DNA of 64,000 bases, from assembly GCF_023065955.2 (NCBI RefSeq), contig NW_026622808.1:35786475-35850474 (forward strand), in the 5' to 3' direction. The notes under the pieces are model-generated. The model saw nothing but the letters and a program-made list of their open reading frames with translations, ran no database searches and was not told the DNA's origin. Position 1 is the stretch's first letter. The number at the start of each line of letters is the position of its first letter. This DNA comes from Ursus arctos. Its lineage: Eukaryota > Chordata > Mammalia > Carnivora > Ursidae. Below, piece after piece: positions 1 through 11,730 of this stretch. The position numbers were made by a program, and so were the translations under genes.

Positions 1-369
1 GGTCAGCATTTTACACAGAAAGGACTGAAGGACTGGAAGTTAAATCAGCATTTTCACGTGTGTGGTTTTGTGTAGTCCTTCCTAAAGAGCTGAGAATTGG
101 GCCCTGTTGTCAGATGAGTAAGATGAGACCTGGAGATGTGAGGTGACCTGTTCAAATCTGCACAACTTGTTCCTGAGTGGAGCCGACCCTGGGCTTCAGA
201 TCCTAAAGTTGCCGCTTTTGCCTACATGCTACCAGTTGTGAGGACAGAGCAGAGGAATGGTCGGGAAGTGCTTTGTAAAACGTAAAGCACCCAACACACA
301 GCATCAGCTGCTGGGTCCTTGTTCTTATCTACTATGCAGTTGTGGGAAGCCCACTTTCCCAGTCTCTTT

Positions 370-570
370 TAGGCCTTCCCTGATTTGACCCCAGTCTACC
401 TTCTGAACCACCTTTCACACCATCACTTCCCTTTCCTAACACTCTCCAGGCCTAGCCGTTCAGAACCCTCACCATTCCTCAAACAGGCCCTATCTCATTG
501 GCTTTCATTCCTGTTGCCCTCTGCCCAAAGTGCCTTCCCTGATGGCATCCCCCACCAACCACTCTCCCAG
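370..570 (+). repeat. L2-like LINE fragment
   Basis: Contains the degraded L2 3'-end order: CTGATTTGACCCC, CATCACTTCCC, and TGCCCAAAGTGCCTTCCCTGATGGCATC. Strongly diverged. Confidence 0.4.
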
Positions 571-611
571 ACCCCGTCGTCCTGACTTTCCTGAGTACTA
601 CAGTCAGCACC

Positions 612-936
612 TGCTATGGACTGAATGTTGGTGTCCTCCCTAAATTGATGTTGAAGCCCTAATCCTCAATGTGATGGTACATAGAGGTGGGGCCTTTGGA
701 AGGTAATAGGTCATGAGCATGGTACCTTCATGAATGGGGTTAGTGCCCTTATAAGAAGAGGCGAGATAGAGAGGAATGCTCTCTCTCTGCCATAGGAGGA
801 TACAGCAAGAAGGCAGCCATCTACAAACCAGCCAGGACTTTATCTTGGACTTTGCAGCCTTCAGAACTGCAATTAATAAATGCCTATTGTTCAAGCCACC
901 TAGTCCTTGGTATGTTGTTACAGCAGCCTAAGCACC
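612..936 (+). mobile_element. MLT1-like LTR (ERVL-MaLR), solo
   Basis: Starts with TGCTATGGACTGAATG and continues through the typical MaLR segments GTGATGGTA, AGGTGGGGCCTTTGG, GGTCATGAG, TTAGTGCCCTTATAA, ACAGCAAGAAGGC, and AATAAATGCCTATTGTTCAAGCC to CAGCAGCCTAAGCA. It is a solo LTR with no internal viral genes in the flanks. Divergence from the remembered consensus indicates an old eutherian insertion. The family name is from memory. Confidence 0.65.
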
Positions 937-2019
937 TGGAAAGCACTTTGTGACCTTTATAGCTTCTAGCGCAATCTGCTTTGCAGTGAAGAGGCTAGAA
1001 TATGCATCTCTGCTGAAACAACCATGAGCTTCAAGAAGGCAAGAGTGAAGCCCACCTGGCTTTGCCTCCTGCAGCAGTGCTGGAGAAGGCTCCTGGGAGT
1101 TCCATAAATGCCTCCTACCCTGTTACAGCTGCTATGGCTGCTGGAAACAGACTATAGGGCTCAAGGCCTTTGGCCTCTCCTCCCCCACTCCATCTTGCCA
1201 GATTAATCAAGCTGTGTCTAATGGTAGGGGTTCAGAATGTGTTTGACTATGAGACAGACCTGGCCCTGAATCCTCATTCTGTTACTCACTAACCTGGTGA
1301 CCTCAGTATGCTCATCTGTTGACTAGGAGATATTTTCTATCTATCTGTTCTGTGAGGGTAATCATAAGAATGGAAGCAGACAAAAGTCTGGCCCTTCAGG
1401 AACCTAAAATCTAGTGGAAGGGAGATTGACTGAACCAGTACTAATAATAAAATTTCACACAGTGATAAGTGCTATGAATAAAATGAAAGCAGATAAGGGA
1501 AGAGAGGCTCTTGGAGGGGGAGGGGGCGTGCTGTTCCGGAAGGCAGGATAAATCAGGTGACCACCTGGGAGAGAAGTGTACCTAGAGAGGAGGGCAAAGT
1601 GCTAGAGGGTCAGCCTAATGTATTTGGCCTAACGGCTGAGATGCCCAAGGGCTTGACCTGGGCCGCTTGCCCATCCCCATGGACCTTGAGCTGGCAAGTG
1701 AGGTAGGCTACCTCTCCCTTTATCCCCAGCCAAGCAGCCGCCTCCTCCATGGCTCGTCCTTGAAGCAGAACCAACCAAGGGCTCTTCATGTCCACATACT
1801 CCTAACCCTGGGCATCCTAGTGGCTGGTCTAGGAGGGACGAGGAGATCATTTTGCTGGGGGCAAAGAAGCCAAAAGGGAAATGCTGCAAGCTAAGTCCAA
1901 AGAGCAAAGCCTCAGGGGAGTCTAGGATACAGACTCGGAGGGGTTCCTGGGCACAGAGTTGGGGGCCTTTTTCTCCCATTCTGGAGGTTAGCACTTAGTA
2001 AGGAGAGACTGAGCATGCA

Positions 2020-2290
2020 CTTTGTGCTCAGAGCCATACTGGGTGCTGGGGTGGGTGGAGAAAGGAACCGTGCTGAGGGTCAGTGAGCACTGACCACCAA
2101 CTCCATGGTAGGTACTCTTGTGTGTACATTGTCCATGCATGTTTCAACTCCTTTAATCCCCCTCAACGATTCTTGGGATGGGTATTACAGATGAGGACAA
2201 TGAAAACGGAGATATTAGTGACTCACCCAAGGTCATTCAGCTAGGGAGCAGTCAAGATGGTATTTGAACCCAGGTGCTTTCTGACTCTAA
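2020..2290 (-). repeat. MIR SINE
   Basis: Reverse-oriented MIR. Visible parts are GGTATTACAGATGAGGACAATGAAAAC, CTCACCCAAGGTCATTCAGCTAGG and TATTTGAACCCAGG, the complement of the MIR core and box region. Confidence 0.6.
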
Positions 2291-3320
2291 ATGCTTTAAG
2301 ACGTTCCTGCCCTCAAAAAGGTTCAGGTCCCAAAGGAGACCTAAGAGTCCCCATATCTAAACCACAGAGAACATATGTGGCATCGAGGGGATGGACTCTG
2401 GGAGGGCTGCAGTGGTCGAGCGGCAGTGGGCTTGGAGGCTTCCCTCACCTCCCTGCTGAGCCTCCCCAAAGGCCTTGCCTCTCCTAGGAGCGCTGGTACC
2501 CACAGGGCGTGGCACAATCCACAGTTCTTGTGTAGAGGGCTAAGCTCAGGGCTGGTGAACTGCTGCCTGCTGGCTGTTTGTTGCCTGTCTTGTACAGCCT
2601 TCGAGCTAAGAACGGTTTTTACATTTTCAAATGGTTGCAGAAAAAATCAAAAGAAGAATATTTGATGATGCATGAGAAGCATATGAACTTAAATTCCAGG
2701 GTCCACCAATAAAGTGGTGTCGGAGCCCAGCCACATCCACCCACTTGTCTGCATACTGCCTGCAGCTACGGTCGTGCTGCAAGAGCAGAATAGTGTGCCC
2801 CCCCAAGCTGAAAATACCTACTATCTGGCCTTTTACAGAAAAAGTTTGTCCGTCCTGGTGATCACTATCGAGCCCCGGCGCCTGACATGCAGTAGACATT
2901 TGAATATTGAATGAATGACTGCGTGGATAAATGAATGATGAGGCACTAGGGAAAAAGAGAAGACGAGAAGGGTTCTTCCCCGGGGGTCACTTGGTGTGGG
3001 GAACCAGTGATCCCTGGAGAACACCAGACTATAACTGGTGGTCACTGAAAAAGCACTTTCCCCAGGCTGCCCCCCTCCATCCTGCTTTCTGTGCCAGGTG
3101 GCCTCCTTGCCAAGGAAAGCTGACCCAAGCAGACTATTTTATTACAAAGCTAGAGGGAGTGCCAGGGCTGACGCCAAGCCAGCTAGGCTCCCCAGGCAGC
3201 AGGGCAGGGAGGGGGGCTGCCAGCGGGCTGCTTGCGAGGTAGGGTGGGAGCTGTGGCTAGTGGTGCCTTGGGCCTCAGCAGAGGGGAGGAGGCGGAGCTG
3301 CGCACAGTCCCAGGCACCAG

Positions 3321-3333
3321 CCACTAGGTGGCG
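3321..3333 (+). promoter_or_regulatory. CTCF-type motif, forward
   Basis: CCACTAGGTGGCG fits the CTCF core consensus CCASYAGRKGGCR at all 13 positions and is flanked by GC-rich sequence. It reads on the + strand. It stands about 20 kb upstream of the first CpG island, in a position to mark the left border of the PRKCD domain. Binding is inferred. Confidence 0.6.
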
Positions 3334-3494
3334 GGTGTCTTGGGCGAGGGCCCTGCTGCCCCAAGAACCTCCCCCAGGGGCCCTCCCAGAAGGAGAACGT
3401 CACGGCTCTGCCCCTCACTCAGGAGTCCCCGGGCGTGAGAACACGGCTGCACATCTCATAGTTCACATTTGCTGAGCCCACGTAGGCACGGTGT

Positions 3495-3640
3495 CAGGCA
3501 CTGTGCTTTCATGATCTCGTTTTACTCCTGCAGCAGCCCCAGGGGTAGGCACCCTGATTATCCCCATTTTACGGACCAGGAAACTGAGGCTCGACGAGGT
3601 TAAGGGACTTGCCCAAGGGCTAATAAATGGTACTGCAATT
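3495..3640 (-). repeat. MIR SINE
   Basis: Contains the reverse MIR core: CCCATTTTACGGACCAGGAAACTGAGGCT, then GGTTAAGGGACTTGCCCAAGG. It is preceded by the GGCACTGTGCTTTCATGATCTCG tail side. Confidence 0.65.
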
Positions 3641-3669
3641 TGCCCCCGGCAGTGTGGCTCTCAGACCCC

Positions 3670-3830
3670 AAACCAGGACTAAACCAGAGTGTCTATTGTT
3701 AATGCTGATTCCTGGGCTCCCCCCCACCGGAGGTTCTGATTCAAGAGGTTGGATGGGCCTGGGAAGTTACATTAATGAGCACCCTGGGCGGTTCTGATGC
3801 AGTGGACCAGGCTCTGGGAAGCACTGCCTG
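3670..3830 (-). repeat. MER5A-like hAT DNA transposon remnant
   Basis: Resembles the complement-side of MER5A: GATTCCTGGGCTCCCCCCCACC, GGTTCTGATTCAAGAGGTTGG, then GGGCGGTTCTGATGCAGTGG and GGGAAGCACTG. Non-autonomous remnant; assigned from memory of the consensus. Confidence 0.5.
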
Positions 3831-3870
3831 AGGGCACTTCTTCAGGCACCCTGCAAAAACTGCCTCCTTT

Positions 3871-4258
3871 GGGGAGCCTGGGTGGCTCAGTCCATTAAGC
3901 GTCTGCCTTTGGCTCCAGTCATGGTCCCAGGGTCCTCGGATCGAGCCCCGTGTCGGGCTCCCTGCTCAGCAGGGAGTCTGCTTCTTCCTCTCCTCCCCAC
4001 TTGTGCTTTCTCTTGCTACATCTCTCTCTCTCAAATAAATAAATAAAATCTTTTTTTTTTAAGATTTTATTTGTTTGACAGAGAGAGACAGCCAGCAAGA
4101 GAGGGAACACAAGCAGGGGGAGTGGGAGAGGAAGAAGCAGGCTCTTAGCGGAGGAGCCTGATGTGGGGCTCGATCCCAGAGCACTGGGATCACACCCTGA
4201 GCCGAAGGCAGACACTTAACGACTGCGCCACCCAGGCACCCCAAATAAATAAAATCTT
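3871..4258 (+). mobile_element. CAN-SINE, interrupted by a second one
   Basis: The head GGGAGCCTGGGTGGCTCAG at 3872 opens a tRNA-Lys-derived carnivoran SINE. The body runs through the CT-rich stretch to the A-rich tail AAATAAATAAAATCTT. The tail is split by the reverse SINE at 4053-4242 and continues after it with a second copy of the 16-bp AAATAAATAAAATCTT and an A-run. Confidence 0.9.
4053..4242 (-). mobile_element. CAN-SINE nested in another CAN-SINE tail
   Basis: Poly(T) and AAGATTTTATTTGTTTGACAG at the left, then the body GACAGCCAGCAAGAGAGGG and the head complement GCGCCACCCAGGCACCCC at the right. A perfect 16-bp target-site duplication flanks it (4037-4052 and 4243-4258) and is made of the host SINE's own tail. 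This copy is therefore younger than the host SINE. Confidence 0.93.
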
Positions 4259-5176
4259 AAAAAAAAACACAACTACCTCCTTTGATGAGTGGAGTCTGTC
4301 TGCTTAAAGCTGGCAAAGCAAGTCCTGAGATCTGCCCCCAGGCCTGTCCAGCCTCCAAGGGGTCTTGCTGTCACGACTGGGCTGTGGGTCGGTGGTCAGG
4401 GCAGTAGGAGCTGGAGGCAGTGCCTGGGTGAGGGCCTTGGGGAAGTTCCCTGCTAGGAAGGGTGTACAGTGCAGCCCTGGGGCCCCAGGTCTGCCCATGT
4501 ATTGAGGGTGAGCGGCCGCAGGCCCACGGCTCTGCTGGCTCCTCTGGACATGGACTTGTGCAGAGACAGGAGAGTGACCTATCACATGCACAGTGTGGTT
4601 CAGTTCAATGCAGCCTCCATGTCGGAGCCATCCCCTGTACTGTGCATTGGCCGGGGGCACAAGGGTGAACGAGCCACAGACACTGCGCTCTCAGAGCCCG
4701 GGGTCCCTCTCCAGGAGAACCCAAGAGTGATACCAGGCAGGCTGAGGTGGAAAAAATGGGCCAGGAGAATTCAGGGGGAGTCGTCAGGTCTTTCTGTCTG
4801 GGGCTGGGGCGTCAGTGAAGCTTTCCTGCAGAGGCTGTTTTTCAGCTGTGCCTGACCGGGCAAGAGGGCTTGGTCAAACAGAGGGCCATGCTGGGCAGAG
4901 ACAGCGGTAGCGGTGAGGGCTCCTAGGAGGGAACTGGCCGAGCCCATTGGAGGACCCAGGAATTGGTTCTGACTGCGCCAGAGTGCAGAGTTCTACGACT
5001 GGTCTGGGCCCCAGTGCTGGGCTGCTGGCTCCCAGAAGATCAAGTTCACGCATGTGGGCACGCACGTGTGAATGGATACAAATTCAGCTACATGTGTTCA
5101 TATGCGTGGGGGGGACGGGAGCGTGTATTTGCATGTGTGAGCAGGCCTGCTTGCCAGGGTCTGCCTACAGATCTCT

Positions 5177-5380
5177 TTTTTTTTTTTTTTTTTAAAGATT
5201 TTATTTATTTATTTGACAGAGAGAGACAGCCAGCGAGAGAGGGAACACAGCAGGGGGAGTGGGAGAGGAAGAAGCAGGCTCATAGCGGAGGAGCCTGATG
5301 TGGGACTCGATCCCCGTACGCCAGGATCACGCCCTGAGCCGAAGGCAGACGCTTTAACGACTGCGCTACCCAGGCGCCCC
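5177..5380 (-). mobile_element. Young CAN-SINE with perfect target-site duplication
   Basis: A T-run of about 18, AAAGATTTTATTTATTTATTTGACAG, GACAGCCAGCGAGAGAGGG and the head complement GCTACCCAGGCGCCCC. It is flanked by a perfect 15-bp duplication TGCCTACAGATCTCT (5162-5176 and 5381-5395). The low divergence and intact duplication show a recent insertion. Confidence 0.94.
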
Positions 5381-5629
5381 TGCCTACAGATCTCTGACGT
5401 CTGCGTGAGGCCGTGTGTGCGCACGCGCATGAATGGGCGGTGCTTGTGAGTTCATGTGTGAGGGTGGACACGAAAGTGTGAAGGTATGGTCACGCGCAGA
5501 GCATGCAACGTGTGAGGACATGAAGGTGTGGACTGTGTAAGTGTACAGGTACGTGTGCTGCTCTGGGGGTCAGCCCTTGGGCTTTCTGATCCCGGGTCCA
5601 CCGCCCCCGTAAGTGTAATAATGATTAAC

Positions 5630-5830
5630 GTTGTAGAGTCAGGCCCCCACTTTGCACGCAGCACCTCAGTTCATCCTCTCATCAGTCTTATGAGGTGGGC
5701 TTGACCTAGTTATGTCATAATCTTATTTGTCATTCCTCCCATTTTACAGATGGAGCAACTGAGGCTCAGGAAAGTAAAGTGAATTGCTTAGGGTTACTCC
5801 ACCAGCAGGTAGCAGAGCCAAGACTAGGCC
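5630..5830 (-). repeat. MIR SINE
   Basis: Reverse MIR with TCTTATGAGGTGGGC, CCCATTTTACAGATGGAGCAACTGAGGCTCAGG and AGCAGGTAGCAGAGCCAAGACT. Confidence 0.65.
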
Positions 5831-6724
5831 CAAGCTGCGGGACCTCAGAGGGCCCCCCCCTTACCATTTCCTACAAGCGGCTGCTAAGCAATCCGTGAAG
5901 CTCCTGGTGGCATACAGCTGGCCTGGCCATGGCACAGACACTCAGGGCTACTCATGGGCTAAGCGGGAAGGGACTGTCCCTGGGGCCTGGCTCTTGGAAT
6001 CCAGGGCTACACACGTAGAAAGGTCACACAGAGGTGAAATGGGGCAGCCCTTGTTTATCCAAAACCCCAAAGAATTTGGACTGGAGCCAGCAGAGGCCCC
6101 TAGCCTGAGCAATGTTGTATGCCCTGCTCTTTGAACAGAGGCCCGGCGTGGAGAGTTGCCCCAGACTCTACTATGCTGGTTTCTTGGAGGCTGCTTAGAA
6201 GCACCTGCCCCTGCCAAAGGCCAGGATCCCAGACCGGGGACCAGTGTCCCCTCCCCGGGACCCAGCAGCCTATTGGCTGCAGCACCAGCCCCCTTGCATT
6301 CCTGTCTTTCTTCTTGCATTCAGGGTGCCGGGTTGCCATGTTAAAGAGCAAAACAGACAACAAACAAAGGGTCTCGCAGAGTCCTTTTCCCTACCATTTG
6401 GAGATGGACCGATCGAAGGCAAATGCCTTTCGGGCAAGTCATTTCACTTCTCTGAATCTCCCTTCCTCATCTGCAAAATGGGGGTAACGAGAATCCCTAC
6501 CATGACATGAGATAACGTGTGCAGAGGCCTCCACACTGCTCGGCACACGGAAGGAGCGTGTCTGACACGCAGGCACTATCGGAGACATTTCCACTGGATT
6601 CGTGACAACAGGGCTGACCTCGTTTCCCGCTGTGGCCCTGGCAAAGCACTGCATCTTCCTGGACCTCCGTCCCCCACCCACAGAGATTCTTTTGACTCTT
6701 TTTTGTTGTTGTTGTTAGGCTTCT

Positions 6725-7575
6725 TTAAATATTTTTAAATATAATTTATTTTCATAATTCTGTACTATAAAATTCGCCCCTTCTAAAGCGTACAATTCAG
6801 TGGGTGTTCGTACATGCCCACAGCTGTGCAACTGCCGACCAGGGTCTTTTCCAGAGCATTTGCATCCCTCCCACAAGAGACCCCATGCTCATCAGCAGGC
6901 ACCCCCCTTTCTCGCTCCTCAGCTCCTGGACACCAAGAATCGACTCTGTGTCTATTTGGATTTGCCCATTCTGGGCAATTCATATCAATGGAATCGTACA
7001 GAATGAGGTCTTTTGCACCTGGATTCTTTCCCTTAACATAGTGTTTTCTATGAGTCATCCACGCTGTGCCATGTATCAGCACTTCATCGGGCTTTACGGC
7101 TGAACGCTGGTCTACCATAGAGCTAGACCACATTCTGTCCATGCACTCAGCCCCCAGTGGAGATTTGGGTTGTTTCCACTTTTTGGCTGGAATGGAGACT
7201 GTTGCTATGAACATTTGCATAAAGATTTTTGTGTGGACATCTACGTTTTCCATTCTCTTGGATAGGTACCTAGGGGTGAGGTTGTGCTAACTCTGTGTTA
7301 ATCTATTCTCCACAGGGACTGCACTCTCTTATGTCCCCACCGGTCGTAGAGAAGGGCTCCGATGTCTCTCCACCCTCACCGATATTTACTATGGTCCGTG
7401 TTTTCATCATCGTCACGCTAGCGGGTACCAAGCAGTATGCCATTGTTTTGATTTGCATTTCCCTAATGACTCATGCTGTTGAGTATCTTTTCATGTGTTT
7501 ATTGACCATTTGCATGTCTTTTTTGGAAGCATGTCTGTTCAAATCCTTTGCCCATTTTAAAATTCTTTTTATTTT
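6725..7575 (-). repeat. Ancient L1 3' fragment
   Basis: About 850 bp matches the complement of the old mammalian L1 3' region. Landmarks are AAGCGTACAATTCAGTGGGTGTTCGTACAT, CAATGGAATCGTACAGAATGAGGTCTTTTG, GGAGATTTGGGTTGTTTCCACTTTTTGGCT, TTGATTTGCATTTCCCTAATGACTCATG, and TTCAAATCCTTTGCCCATTTT. No open frame survives; translated frames across it are not genes. Confidence 0.8.
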
Positions 7576-8099
7576 AGCCAATAGTTACTGAGCACCTTCT
7601 GTGTGTTGACATACTTAGGGACTCTGCTTGGGGCCTGAAAGCTTGCCCTGCCCTGCCTCCCAGGGCTGTCGCATGGGAGCATGTATGTGAAGTAAGGGAC
7701 ACGGCTCCGAAAAGGGGAGGAGGCACAGATGGGACTAGGGCCTCAGGTTTCAGAGGCTTTGTCTGTATAACGCACCCGCCCAGGGGCTACCCCGCCCGTT
7801 GGCTGCCCTGCCACACCTGCCACCCGCGTGATCAATACCATGCAGCCAGAAGCTGACTGGGAGTGGCAGGTACCCCCTGAGTGTGCTCCCTCGGGGATTC
7901 TCAATTTAAACCTGCTACTACCCAACCAGGGCCAGCCTCGGAGCCTCTGGCCATCTCCAGGCCACGCTGCAGGGTGAGTGCTGGTGGAAGTTGGGGTTCT
8001 ACTGAAGCCTGAGCAATAGGAAGACAGAGGACCCTGCCTTGCGCCCACTGCTGTGTGCGTTCTGCGTGTTCCTTGACCTCCCTGAGCCTCAGTTTTCTT

Positions 8100-8310
8100 T
8101 TTTTTTTTAAGATTTTATTTATTTATTTGAGAGAAAGAGAGAGAGGGCATGAGCAGGAGGGACAGGCAGAGAGAGAGGGAGAGAATCTCAAGCAGACTCC
8201 CCACTGAGCGCGGAGCCCAATGCGGGGCTCCATCTCATGACCCTGAGATCATGACCTGAGCCGAAATCAAGAGTCGGATACTCAACCGACTGAGCCATCC
8301 AGGCGTCCCA
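8100..8310 (-). mobile_element. Older CAN-SINE
   Basis: Left T-run and AAGATTTTATTTATTTATTTGAGAGAAAG; right head complement CTGAGCCATCCAGGCGTCCC. Flanked by the 12-bp duplication CTCAGTTTTCTT (8088-8099 and 8314-8325). The body (GAGCAGGAGGGACAGGCAG) belongs to a different, older subfamily than the copies at 4053 and 5177. Confidence 0.88.
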
Positions 8311-8530
8311 AGTCTCAGTTTTCTTATCTGTGAGACAGGAGAGTAAGAGCACAATCTTTCAAGGTGGTTATAAGGCTGAAACGCAGTGATGCATATAAAG
8401 GGCTTTACACAGGTTGGGGCAGAGGAAATGTCCCCTAAATATAACTCGTGTTCTTTGTTTTGTCATCTGAAAACTGTGAAGGACAAGATGACCCCTGAAG
8501 GCTTGACTCCCTTATAGAAAGGAGAGGTTG

Positions 8531-8726
8531 ACAGGGTGCCTGGTGGCTCAGTGGGTTAAGCATCTGACTTTGGTTCAGGTCATGAGCTCAGGGTCCTGGG
8601 ATGGAGCCCCACACTGGGCTCCATGCTGAGCACAGAGTCTGCTTGGGATTCTCTCCCTCTGCCCCTCCTGTGTAAAGCCCCACTTGTGCTCTCTCTGTGT
8701 CTCTCTCTCAAATAAATAAATGAAAT

Positions 8727-8769
<43 letters not shown>

Positions 8770-8814
8770 GAGGGAGGGAGGGAGGGAGGGAGGGAGGGAG
8801 GGAGGGAGGGAGGA

Positions 8815-8876
<62 letters not shown>

Positions 8877-8884
8877 AAGAAAGA
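8531..8884 (+). mobile_element. CAN-SINE with expanded polypurine tail
   Basis: Head GGGTGCCTGGTGGCTCAG at 8536, body through CTCTCAAATAAATAAATGAAATAAG, then a tail grown into (GAAA)n-(GGGA)n-(GAAA)n to about 8884. A short duplication AGAGGTTG (8523-8530 and 8885-8892) brackets the whole unit, so the purine tract belongs to the SINE. Confidence 0.85.
8727..8884. repeat. (GAAA)n-(GGGA)n-(GAAA)n polypurine tract
   Basis: About 158 bp with every base on the + strand a purine: roughly 10 GAAA units, 11 GGGA units, then about 16 GAAA units. The arrangement is close to mirror-symmetric. Confidence 0.95.
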
Positions 8885-9339
8885 AGAGGTTGGTAGGGAG
8901 CAAGTGACCCCCCCAGGTCAAATGGAAGAAGTAAAGGGGGTGCCAGACCCCCCCAGCCACAGTTGCCTCTGTGGGGAGCAGCTGCCTTGGGTTCAGAGTC
9001 ATCCAAAAAGAATTTCAGAGGTGGGGCCCCTGTTTGGGCGGTAAGACCATCCCAGGAAGCCCTCCGGCCTCTGTGGCTCCCTGGTCTCCATCCTGGCTTT
9101 GCCTCAGCCCTCCTGGGCCACACCATGGCAGCTGGAGCCTTCTCTCACTGATGTGCAGAGCTCACGGCCGAGGGGAAATATGTTTCAGATAGGGTGAAAA
9201 TAGATCCTTCCCCAAATATGCTCACCATGACTAAGAAAATAAATAGAACCAAGAGGGAAAAGAGGAGGGAGCAGCCACCAGACGAGGCCAGGCCCGTGCG
9301 GGCCTAGGACAAGCTGCCAGACAGGTGGGGGTTGGGCTT

Positions 9340-9720
9340 GTCCAATAGAGGGTGTGTGTGATTGTGTATGAGTGTGTGCCTGTGTGTGTGACTGAAGGAG
9401 GGTGTGCATGACTGCATGAGTAAGAGTGTGACAGTAAATGTGTGTGTGTGAGTGAGTGTGCAGGTGTGAGTAGGCATGGGTGAGTGTGTGAGTAAGCATC
9501 GATGCATGTGTATGTGCGAGTGTGAATGTGTCTGAGCAAGAAGGTACAGAGTACATGTGTGGGCGAGGGTTCACCTGTGTTGGGTGGTGTATGTGTGTGA
9601 GCAGGCGTCCGTGAGTGTGCATATGCAGGTGTAAGAGCTGTGCATGCAGATTGTGTGAGTGCGCGTGAGTGTGCATGACCTTGTATGCGCATGTGAGTGT
9701 GTGTGTGTGTGTACGTGTTT
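9340..9720. repeat. TG-rich degenerate repeat
   Basis: About 380 bp dominated by (TG)n broken by AG, CA and GC steps, ending with a purer TGTGTGTG run near 9693-9715. Reading frames through it give only His/Thr-rich or Cys/Val-rich chance products. Confidence 0.85.
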
Positions 9721-11059
9721 CTGTGGGGAGGGTGCCCCAAGTCACGTGCTATGGAAGGCGGCCCCGAGGAAGGGGAGAATTCTCTGGGCTTAGTCACTCA
9801 TGGCTCAGACAGAGCCAATCCAAGACCATGTTTCAGAATAGACCCGGCTGCATTTGTCATCGGCACTTCCTGTTACCCAGTGGCAGAGGCGGCTTCCCCG
9901 AGTTGCAGCTTGGCAGGGACCCCTTGGGGGCATGAAATGTTGGAACCCGAGAGGATCTCGGATCTCTTCTCACCAAAGACTCCAGGGTACGCGTGGGGAG
10001 CCTGAGGCCCAGAGTCGCACAGCTGGGGAGGAGCGAGGCTGGGAACTCAGGCCTTCTCGTCTCTGTCGAGGGTTCTTGTGTCTCCCGCCAAGAACCGCCT
10101 TCCACCTCCCCGGTCATGCCTCCCTCCTGCGTGCAGCAAATGTCTACCAAGTACCTATTAAGTGCCACACGGCAAACTGGGAGCTAGGGTACAGGTGAGA
10201 CTCTGTCTCAAGGAGCATTCCCCCCGGTGTGGAAAGGCAGAGCTCAAGCGGGTAACCAAGTCGATGGGATAATTCCAGATCCCAGTAAGTGCGGTGAAGT
10301 CCGGGAGGCGGGGTGATAGGATCGGAGGCCCGCTTCAGTGGGGTGGTCAGGGAGGGCCTCTGCAGAGTGACATTAGTGCTGAGGCCAGGGCAGGGGAGCC
10401 AGCTACTCACAGCGGGGTATCCAGACCCATTTCCAACGCGGCCTTGTAGGGGTGCATGAAACTGTCGGAAGCGCCACCGGTCAGGAGGCCTTGGCCACTC
10501 CTCTACCCAAGTCTGATGGGAAGTGATGGGAAACCCCTCAGGAATGCCCCCTCAGAGAAGGCCAAAGCTGAGAAGCGAAGTAGGCCTCGGGGCCCAGGAA
10601 ACACCGCTGGAGCCATGGAGGACAGTCAGCCTCTACTCACGCCCGGGAGCTCCTGTCCGGCCGCCATGGCAATGCTAGTAAGCACAGCTGTTGGGTAACA
10701 GTGACTGTGGACCTAGCTAGCACTCAGCATGTGCCAGGCACATACCAGGCACTTCGCCTCCCCCACATACCTTCGGAAATGGGCATTGATGATGCCTCCA
10801 GTTTATAGATAAAGTGAGGCCCATTAAAGTATCATGCACAAGCTCATACCATCAGGAAGGGGCAGAGCTGCCATTTGCACTCAGGCATCTTGGGATCCCA
10901 AAGGCCAGAGCCCCTGAACACACACCTCAGCCCCTCCTGCCTGTCTGACCTTCACATTGCACTTGCATGGACCCTCCTCACTGCTCTGGCCTCCTAGAAT
11001 CACCCTGCCTGCCCTTGGAGCTCCCTCTGACACAGGCCTCAGGGCCTGCCATGTAGCCA

Positions 11060-11295
11060 TGAGTATTTACGGGTCCACCATTTACAGGGCCGCAATCAAC
11101 ATCACTGTCCTCACAGCCCCTACTGTGTGCCAGAACCTTCGGGACCTTTACATATGTGATCATAAGCTTCGCAAGAACCCATCAAAGTCAGGATTATGTA
11201 TCTCATCTTACAGCTGAGGAGATAAAGGCACTGGCTCAAGGTCAGGCAACTGTAGTAGGGAGGGGGGTAACCTGACCCCAGAGCCTGATAACCCA
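11060..11295 (-). repeat. MIR SINE
   Basis: Contains CTACTGTGTGCCAGAACC, CATATGTGATCATAAGC, and TCTCATCTTACAGCTGAGGAGATAAAGGCA, the complement of MIR. Confidence 0.55.
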
Positions 11296-11544
11296 CATGC
11301 CTTCCCACAGGGTGCTAGCAAAGACCTCAGCCTGCTTTGCTTAAGCCTCCAAATCAGCCTCCCACCACCTGCCTTGACCTAGGCAAGGTTCAGATTCATG
11401 CCTCAGCCATGCTATAAATGACGGAAAATCCCTGACCTTTGGGGTTACTCTTGAACACTTGAAACCCCTGATGTTGACATGGCGAATGCCAAGTGTTCTC
11501 CACGTCTCTACCTCAGGGCTGTGAGGGAATCAATGTAAAATAGC

Positions 11545-11730
11545 ACAGCTGCATCTTAGTGTAGGGACCCAGGATCCTGGGTGAGTGACCTAAGCCTTCC
11601 GAAGCTCCATTTCCCATCTGTAAAATGGGGTTATATCATAATGCCCACCTCACAGGTCTGGAGTCAGGTAAAACCAAGGGGACATAATAATGCCTGGCGC
11701 ACAGTAGGTGCTCAGTAAATACTTATGGGT
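11545..11730 (+). repeat. MIR SINE
   Basis: Forward MIR: GTGAGTGACCTAAGCC, TTTCCCATCTGTAAAATGGGGTTAT, CCCACCTCACAGG, ending GCACAGTAGGTGCTCAGTAAATA. Confidence 0.7.

Noticed and set aside
6783..7591. 156-codon minus-strand and about 98-codon plus-strand frames
   Set aside because: They lie inside the ancient L1 fragment and match neither of the L1 proteins over a useful length.
9185..9797. 186-188 codon His/Thr-rich frames on the minus strand
   Set aside because: Produced by the TG-rich repeat read in antisense.
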